A DNA stretch of 9,061 bases, from positions 1-9,061 of the forward strand of contig JAAZCB010001118.1 of NCBI GenBank assembly GCA_012513545.1, read 5' to 3'. The notes below the pieces were generated by a model. The model did no database searches, was not told where the DNA came from, and saw nothing but the letters and a program-made list of their open reading frames with translations. A program made the position numbers and the translations under genes. The stretch's first letter is position 1. Every line of letters begins with the position of its first letter. Below are positions 4,832 through 9,061 of this stretch, one piece after another. Source of the stretch: Clostridiaceae bacterium. GTDB taxonomy: Bacteria > Bacillota_A > Clostridia > Acetivibrionales > Acetivibrionaceae.

Positions 4832-7018
4832 ATGAATAAAAAAGTAAAAATAAAACAACATGATATTACCGACTGCGGAGCGGCTTGTTTGGCTTCTGTT
4901 TCGGAACACCACGATCTAAAACTCCCTGTTGCACGTATCCGGCAATTAGCATCTACAGATAAAAGGGGCACAAATGTTCTTGGGCTGATTGAAGCTGCCG
5001 AAAAGCTTGGGTTTTCTGCGAAAGGTGTAAAAGGCCCTTTTGAAAGCCTGCAAAAAATACCAAAACCGGCTATCCTGCATATTGTTGTAAAAGAAGTATT
5101 GCATCACTTCGTGGTTTTCTATGGCATCACAAAAAAGCATATAATAATTATGGATCCTGCCGATGGTAAAATCCATAAGAAAACATATGAAGAATTTCAG
5201 AAAGAATGGACAGGAGTTATTGTTTTGTTAGTTCCATCAGAGGAATTTAAAGTTGGCAACAATAAGGAATCTATCGGAAAACGATTTCTTAAATTACTTG
5301 CTCCGCACAAAACAGTACTTACACAAGCCCTTTTCGGCGCTATAATTTATAGCTTGCTTGGTTTAACAACTTCAATATATGTAAAAAACATTGTTGACCA
5401 TGTGCTTGTAGATGGAAACCTGAATCTGTTAAGCCTGATGAGTGTAATAATGATTGTAATCCTTGTTTTAAAGGTTTACATCAATATTATGAAAAGCATA
5501 TTTGCCCTTAAAACGGGGCAGAAAATAGATGTTACCCTGATTCTTGGATATTACAGACATCTTCTTACTTTACCGCAACGGTTTTTCGACACCATGCGTA
5601 TTGGTGAAATCATTTCAAGGGTAAACGATGCTGTAAAAATCAGGGCATTTATTAATAATGCCTCCTTGGACATTGTTGTAAACGCATTAATTGTTGTTTT
5701 TACATTGGGGTTAATGTTTGTGTTTTCTTGGAAACTAGCTTTGGTAGTGCTTATAGGTATTCCGTTATATATTGCTGTTTATGTTCTATTCAACAAACTA
5801 AACAAGTTATATCTGCGCAAAATTATGGAGAATGCCGCAGAACTCGAATCCCACTTTGTTGAATCTTTAAACGGGGTGTCAACAATAAAACAATTTGGCA
5901 CAGAATATTCAGCAAATATAAAGTCCGAAATAAGATTTGTACAGTTACTAAAATCAACATATAAATCGGCAAAAAATACAATTATGTCAGTAAATACTTC
6001 TGAATTTATTGCTGGCGGGCTTACGATAGGTGTTTTATGGTTTGGCTCAACTTTGGTAATTGATTTGGAAATGACAGCCGGGAAATTGCTTTCGTTTTAT
6101 GCCTTACTTGGTTACTTAATAAGCCCAATGGCGCAACTCATCAGTTCTAACCAAACCATTCTGGATGCCATAATTGCTGCCGACAGGCTTTTTCAGATTA
6201 TGGATTTGGAACGAGAAGAAGCCGAGGAAAACAAGATTACACTTACAACAGAACTCATTGATAATATTTACTTTAAGGAAGTGGCATTCCGTTATGGTAC
6301 AAGAGTACAGGTATTTCAGAACCTAAGTCTTGTTATCCCAAAAGGAAAAACCACTGCATTTGTTGGCGAAAGTGGTTCAGGTAAAACATCACTGGTTTCT
6401 TTAATTCAGAAACTTTACCCACTTCAATCAGGCTCAATTGAGATTGGTAAATACAACCTGCAACATATCGAAAACAAAAGCCTTCGACAGCATATCGGCG
6501 TAGTCCCTCAAAAAATCGAATTATTTGCTGGTTCCGTAATCGAAAACATTGCTTTTGGTACTTTCGAACCCGATATGAAAAGAATTATTGACGTTTGTGA
6601 TTTTTTGAATATCCGCATATTTATCGAAAACCTCCCGGGAGGCTTTAATTCCTATCTCGGCGAACATGGCGTTTCATTGTCGGGTGGCGAACGTCAACGC
6701 ATTGCAATTGCAAGGGCTTTATACCACAACCCAGAAATTCTGATACTTGACGAAGCCACCTCCGCCCTCGACTCAGCTTCGGAAGGGTACATTAAAAAGG
6801 CGATTGATGTAATGAAACAACAAAACAAAACCATCATACTTATAGCCCACCGCCTTAGTACAGTTATGCAGGCTGATAAAATTTGTGTATTGCAAAAAGG
6901 GCTTTTGGTTGAAGAAGGTAACCATACTGAACTCATGCAAAAACAATCGTTTTATTATAATATGTGGAGACAGCAAATTCCGGTTATGGAAGAAGTTTTT
7001 AAATCAACAGTTAATTAG
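4832..7018 (+). CDS. C39-peptidase ABC exporter (PCAT)
   Basis: A 728-residue bifunctional exporter that cuts double-glycine leaders on the cytoplasmic side and pumps the core peptide out using ATP. The N-terminal C39 peptidase (about 1-137) has Gln9 for the oxyanion hole, catalytic Cys15 in TDCGAACLAS, His92 in LHHFVVFYG and Asp108 in IIMDPADG, so it should be active. The membrane domain (about 160-445) has six predicted helices. The ATPase domain (about 475-715) has Walker A GESGSGKTS (512-520), Q-loop Gln560, signature LSGGERQR (616-623), Walker B ILILDEA (636-642) and the H-loop His673 in AHRLST. All key residues are present and the length is typical of peptidase-containing ABC transporters. 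Its stop codon touches the ATG of the TolC-type gene, so the two are translationally linked. Its substrates are most likely the two precursors at 2753 and 2965. Confidence 0.95.
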   Translation: MNKKVKIKQHDITDCGAACLASVSEHHDLKLPVARIRQLASTDKRGTNVLGLIEAAEKLGFSAKGVKGPFESLQKIPKPAILHIVVKEVLHHFVVFYGITKKHIIIMDPADGKIHKKTYEEFQKEWTGVIVLLVPSEEFKVGNNKESIGKRFLKLLAPHKTVLTQALFGAIIYSLLGLTTSIYVKNIVDHVLVDGNLNLLSLMSVIMIVILVLKVYINIMKSIFALKTGQKIDVTLILGYYRHLLTLPQRFFDTMRIGEIISRVNDAVKIRAFINNASLDIVVNALIVVFTLGLMFVFSWKLALVVLIGIPLYIAVYVLFNKLNKLYLRKIMENAAELESHFVESLNGVSTIKQFGTEYSANIKSEIRFVQLLKSTYKSAKNTIMSVNTSEFIAGGLTIGVLWFGSTLVIDLEMTAGKLLSFYALLGYLISPMAQLISSNQTILDAIIAADRLFQIMDLEREEAEENKITLTTELIDNIYFKEVAFRYGTRVQVFQNLSLVIPKGKTTAFVGESGSGKTSLVSLIQKLYPLQSGSIEIGKYNLQHIENKSLRQHIGVVPQKIELFAGSVIENIAFGTFEPDMKRIIDVCDFLNIRIFIENLPGGFNSYLGEHGVSLSGGERQRIAIARALYHNPEILILDEATSALDSASEGYIKKAIDVMKQQNKTIILIAHRLSTVMQADKICVLQKGLLVEEGNHTELMQKQSFYYNMWRQQIPVMEEVFKSTVN

Positions 7019-8341
7019 ATGCGCTATATTTTTATAACACTTTTGCTCATAGTTTTTCCCAAATCCTTTTCGCAGTCAGCACTTAATTCGAATGATTGCC
7101 TCGACTATGCCTACGAGCATAATTTTGAAATACAAGAGTTTTGCAATAATATAAATAAAAGCAGGTTAGATTTAAAACAATCCTATCTGAATACGCTACC
7201 ATCTGTAAATGCAGAATACAACCATTATTTAAGTTCGGGTCGCTCACTGAATGTTGAAACTTATTCATGGGATAACGAAGACATACAACAGGGCAATATG
7301 GCTTTATCGGCAGAATTAGTAGTCTTCAAGGGTTTGTATAATCTTTATTCTCAACAAGCAAACCGTATTGCATTAGAAAAATATGAATTTGCATTACAAC
7401 AAAAAAAGTTATTGCTAGGTCTCAATATAATACTTTTATTCCATAAGGTTAGTTTGAATAACTCAACCATTGCCATTTTAACTTTAACGCACTCCGGCAC
7501 AAAAGAAGAAATAAAAAAACTGGAAGAACAGATAACTGCTGGAACAATGGCAAAAAGCAACATTTATGAGTTACAGGCACAGGCAAAAAAAGAAGAATTA
7601 GAAATACTCGCCTCAAAAAATGAAAAAGAAAAGAACCTCAATAATCTGTCAAAATTGCTCAATTGGCAGGAAAGTACCGGTTTAGAATTAAATACTGTTT
7701 TACCAGAAAACTATAACGATACTGTATTTCATACCGCGTTATTGAATAACACAATCGTGGAACAATCTGTAATAACCTATGCATCAGAAAAAGATTTAGA
7801 GCTGGCTAAAAAAGCAATACAATTAAAAATGTCAGGTTTATACCCAAGCCTTATGGCAAATGCATCACTTTCATCGAGATATCTAAACGATGCTGTTAAT
7901 CTTGTTTCCGGTGACAATTACACATATTTTAATCAACTTGACAATAACCAATATAAGCAGCTTGTCATAACACTTTCAATCCCAATTTTTAACAGACACC
8001 AAACAGCAACTGAAATAAGGCAGTTGAATATCGAATATGAGAACAAAAATTTGCAATATGAAAACATAAAACGTCAATTGCTTACCGAACTTAGTAATAT
8101 TGAAACAGATATTTTGTACCTGAAAAACAAAATAACAGAAACCAAGGCGATGGTTGAAGCATACAAACAATCTTATCAAGTGGCAATCGAAAAGCATCGC
8201 TCCGGCCTGTTAGATTTATACACCTTAAATACATCAAAAAATAATTTTACAGCCTCTTCCCTGCAACTAAACCGTCTTTATGTAGAATTGTCAATGAATG
8301 TTGAATTGCTTAAGCTTTATCTGAATTTTACAGTTAAATAA
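7019..8341 (+). CDS. TolC-family outer-membrane channel protein
   Basis: A 440-residue outer-membrane efflux protein that completes the export channel. An N-terminal signal peptide (MRYIFITLLLIVFPKSFSQ, cut near residue 19) precedes the first helix, ALNSNDCLDYAYEHNFEIQ, whose CLDYAYEHN resembles the usual first-helix motif of TolC proteins. Two internally similar halves follow, each with long coiled helices and a barrel strand region: SVNAEYNHYL... in the first, SLMANASLSSRYL and VITLSIPIFNRHQT in the second. IPIFN followed by a polar stretch is a common TolC-family feature. The ATG directly abuts the stop of the ABC gene (no gap), showing one operon. Length is normal for the family and the frame intact. 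A hairpin at 8436-8453 may end the transcript. Confidence 0.9.
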   Translation: MRYIFITLLLIVFPKSFSQSALNSNDCLDYAYEHNFEIQEFCNNINKSRLDLKQSYLNTLPSVNAEYNHYLSSGRSLNVETYSWDNEDIQQGNMALSAELVVFKGLYNLYSQQANRIALEKYEFALQQKKLLLGLNIILLFHKVSLNNSTIAILTLTHSGTKEEIKKLEEQITAGTMAKSNIYELQAQAKKEELEILASKNEKEKNLNNLSKLLNWQESTGLELNTVLPENYNDTVFHTALLNNTIVEQSVITYASEKDLELAKKAIQLKMSGLYPSLMANASLSSRYLNDAVNLVSGDNYTYFNQLDNNQYKQLVITLSIPIFNRHQTATEIRQLNIEYENKNLQYENIKRQLLTELSNIETDILYLKNKITETKAMVEAYKQSYQVAIEKHRSGLLDLYTLNTSKNNFTASSLQLNRLYVELSMNVELLKLYLNFTVK

Positions 8342-8368
8342 AATGAAAACCTACTATTTGTATGCACA

Positions 8369-8416
8369 TTGGCAAGTCACACGAGCCTCGCTCAGACCAA
8401 AACTTGCCAAAGAGCT
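8369..8416 (+). repeat. Small covarying stem-loop repeat, copy B
   Basis: TTGGCAAGT (8369-8377) pairs perfectly with ACTTGCCAA (8402-8410) across 24 bases containing CACGAGCC and ACCAAA, followed by AAAGAGCT (8409-8416). The stem bases differ from copies A and C but remain complementary. Unlike those copies it lies at the downstream end of the export locus, 28 bases after the TolC-type stop codon, and could shape the 3' end of the operon mRNA. Confidence 0.65.
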
Positions 8417-8435
8417 TACAAAGCCAGCCCTAAGT

Positions 8436-8453
8436 ACCGCCTTTAAGGGCGGT
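8436..8453 (+). terminator. Possible operon terminator
   Basis: ACCGCC (8436-8441) and GGCGGT (8448-8453) form a GC-rich 6-bp stem with a six-base loop, followed by TTGGGATTT. The T-run is poor, so as an intrinsic terminator it is moderate. The position, 95 bases after the last gene of the export operon, fits. Confidence 0.4.
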
Positions 8454-8472
8454 TTGGGATTTCCCCTCCCAC

Positions 8473-8488
8473 AAAAAACAAAATAAAT
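8473..8488 (-). repeat. T-rich tract, inverted copy 2 of 3
   Basis: The minus strand reads ATTTATTTTG followed by six T, identical to the start of the tracts at 2172 and 8823. The tract therefore occurs near the start of the export cassette in plus orientation and near its end in minus orientation, so the two could pair. The run is short and low in complexity, so chance cannot be excluded. Confidence 0.4.
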
Positions 8489-8581
8489 TCGTGCTCTGTA
8501 TCAAGGTCAGTGCAGTTCTATAAGATAAAAGATTAGATTTGTAAAAAACTAGAAACAAATTGACTTTGAACAATAACACCA

Positions 8582-8716
8582 GCATACAACACGCAATATA
8601 GCCAATGGCGGGGGCTGTGGAAATTTGAAGTATTCTGCCCCGCATCAAGGTTTGTAACGGTGGACAATGACGAAGCCCGAAAACCGCCTCTGACCATATT
8701 GCCGACCGTTAGGGGC
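8582..8716. repeat. attC-like imperfect hairpin, site 3
   Basis: A 135-nt imperfect palindrome. The 5' box is GCATACAAC (8582-8590) and the 3' box GTTAGGGGC (8708-8716). The arms at 8593-8611 and 8684-8702 pair except at four positions, three of which become G-T wobbles on the minus strand. The outer stem GCAA/TTGC differs from site 1 (GCGG/CCGC) by paired changes. The conserved core TATAGCCAAT is identical to that of site 1. Its 5' box is the exact reverse complement of the 3' box of site 2, 6.5 kb away, but does not pair with its own 3' box at the four variable positions. Confidence 0.75.
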
Positions 8717-8822
8717 AAGTGTAAAAAAACGACACAACAGACAGATACGTGCGAAATTGACAGATTGACAAATAATTATAAGCGGAATTTAGCTCTTTGA
8801 TAGGTTGGTGCAGATTGGATGA

Positions 8823-8844
8823 ATTTATTTTGTTTTTTTCTTCC
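8823..8844 (+). repeat. T-rich tract, copy 3 of 3
   Basis: ATTTATTTTG followed by seven T and CTTCC, matching 2172-2192 apart from one extra T. It sits between hairpin site 3 and the small stem-loop copy C, the same order as downstream of site 2. This supports a composite repeat of about 365 bp. Confidence 0.6.
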
Positions 8845-8891
8845 CACGCTTAAAAAAAGAAAAAAGGAAACCCCACCCACAAAACAGCACA

Positions 8892-8939
8892 TTTGCAAAT
8901 CGCACAAGCCAACGCACTACCAAAATTTGCAAAAGAGCT
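8892..8939 (+). repeat. Small covarying stem-loop repeat, copy C
   Basis: TTTGCAAAT (8892-8900) pairs perfectly with ATTTGCAAA (8925-8933) across 24 bases containing CACAAGCC and ACCAAA, followed by AAAGAGCT (8932-8939). Spacing equals that of copy B. The rest of the interval to 9061 holds no credible gene; it is rich in CCCACCC-type sequence and then AT-rich. Confidence 0.65.
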
Positions 8940-9061
8940 GTTTTCTCCCCACGCACCCGAGCCCACCCACCACCCCAAAAATGGCGGTTGATAATTATTC
9001 ATAAAATTTTTCTGATTCACAACCCTAAAAACGTATTTTAGCACTTCAAAAAAAGTATAAA

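Larger units (their letters stand above)
2033..8708 (+). mobile_element. Putative 6.7-kb cassette with peptide-export locus
   Basis: The unit between sites 2 and 3 begins TTGTATGC and ends with hairpin site 3, whose 5' box GCATACAAC is the exact complement of that start. Under an integron-like model this is one cassette of about 6676 bp carrying a regulator, two peptide precursors, a small membrane protein and a three-part exporter, all on the plus strand. That is very large for an integron cassette (usually one or two genes). Alternatives are insertion of the export locus into an older, smaller cassette, or general homologous recombination between the related flanks. The extent depends on the model. 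Confidence 0.45.

Noticed and set aside
8343..8486. Small open frame of 47 codons directly after the TolC-type gene
   Set aside because: It starts one base after the stop, but runs through stem-loop copy B, the possible terminator and the inverted T-rich tract, so its sequence is explained by noncoding elements and resembles no known peptide.
973..8716. Calling the hairpins proven integron attC sites
   Set aside because: The 3' boxes do not fit GTTRRRY, no integrase is in the window, and one cassette would be unusually large. The cross-site matching supports the idea, so it is kept as a hypothesis.
8819..9044. Open frames on both strands near the end of the window
   Set aside because: They overlap the T-rich tract and stem-loop copy C, are of low complexity and show no protein family features.
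1..9061. tRNA, rRNA or CRISPR arrays
   Set aside because: No cloverleaf, rRNA-like stretch or regularly spaced short direct repeats were seen on either strand.

Overview
The window looks like chromosomal DNA of a member of the Bacteroidota. It is AT-rich, start codons lack Shine-Dalgarno sequences, one perfect TAnnTTTG-type -7 promoter box is present (2706-2713), and the proteins are of familiar Bacteroidota types (DUF4272, double-glycine-leader peptides, a C39-peptidase ABC exporter, a TolC-family protein). The genus cannot be named from the sequence alone.

Layout. (1) 162-947: a DUF4272 protein. (2) 973-1105: a 133-nt imperfect hairpin (site 1). (3) 1146-1371: a frameshifted remnant of an outer-membrane beta-barrel protein, then a half-size EamA transporter (1401-1817). 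(4) 1905-2040: a 136-nt hairpin (site 2), followed by a T-rich tract and a smaller hairpin repeat. (5) 2332-8341: a peptide-export locus on the plus strand: a small HTH regulator, a promoter, two double-glycine-leader peptide genes, a MITE-like palindrome, a small three-helix membrane protein (immunity or accessory candidate), an HlyD-type adaptor, a peptidase-containing ABC transporter and a TolC-type outer-membrane protein. (6) 8342-9061: no credible gene, but a second small hairpin repeat, a 135-nt hairpin (site 3), the T-rich tract again and a third small hairpin repeat.

How the genes work together. The ABC protein has a complete N-terminal C39 protease (Cys15, His92, Asp108) and a complete ATPase. 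It should cut the two precursors after Gly-Gly and push the cores through a continuous channel made with the HlyD adaptor and the TolC-type protein. The HTH protein is the obvious local regulator. The cores most resemble small bacteriocins, though a signalling role is possible.

The most interesting signal is between the genes. Each of the three large hairpins ends in a 5' box GCnnnnAAC and a 3' box GTTnnnnGC. Within each site the variable bases do not pair, but the 3' box of site 1 is the exact reverse complement of the 5' box of site 2, and the 3' box of site 2 is the exact reverse complement of the 5' box of site 3. That is the pattern left by integron-type cassettes, where each circular cassette carries its own matched attC ends. 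The window therefore reads as consecutive cassettes: one ending at about 1097 (DUF4272), one of about 935 bp (EamA) and one of about 6.7 kb holding the whole peptide-export locus. No integrase is in the window and the boxes do not fit the classical GTTRRRY consensus, so this is a hypothesis with sharp, checkable predictions.
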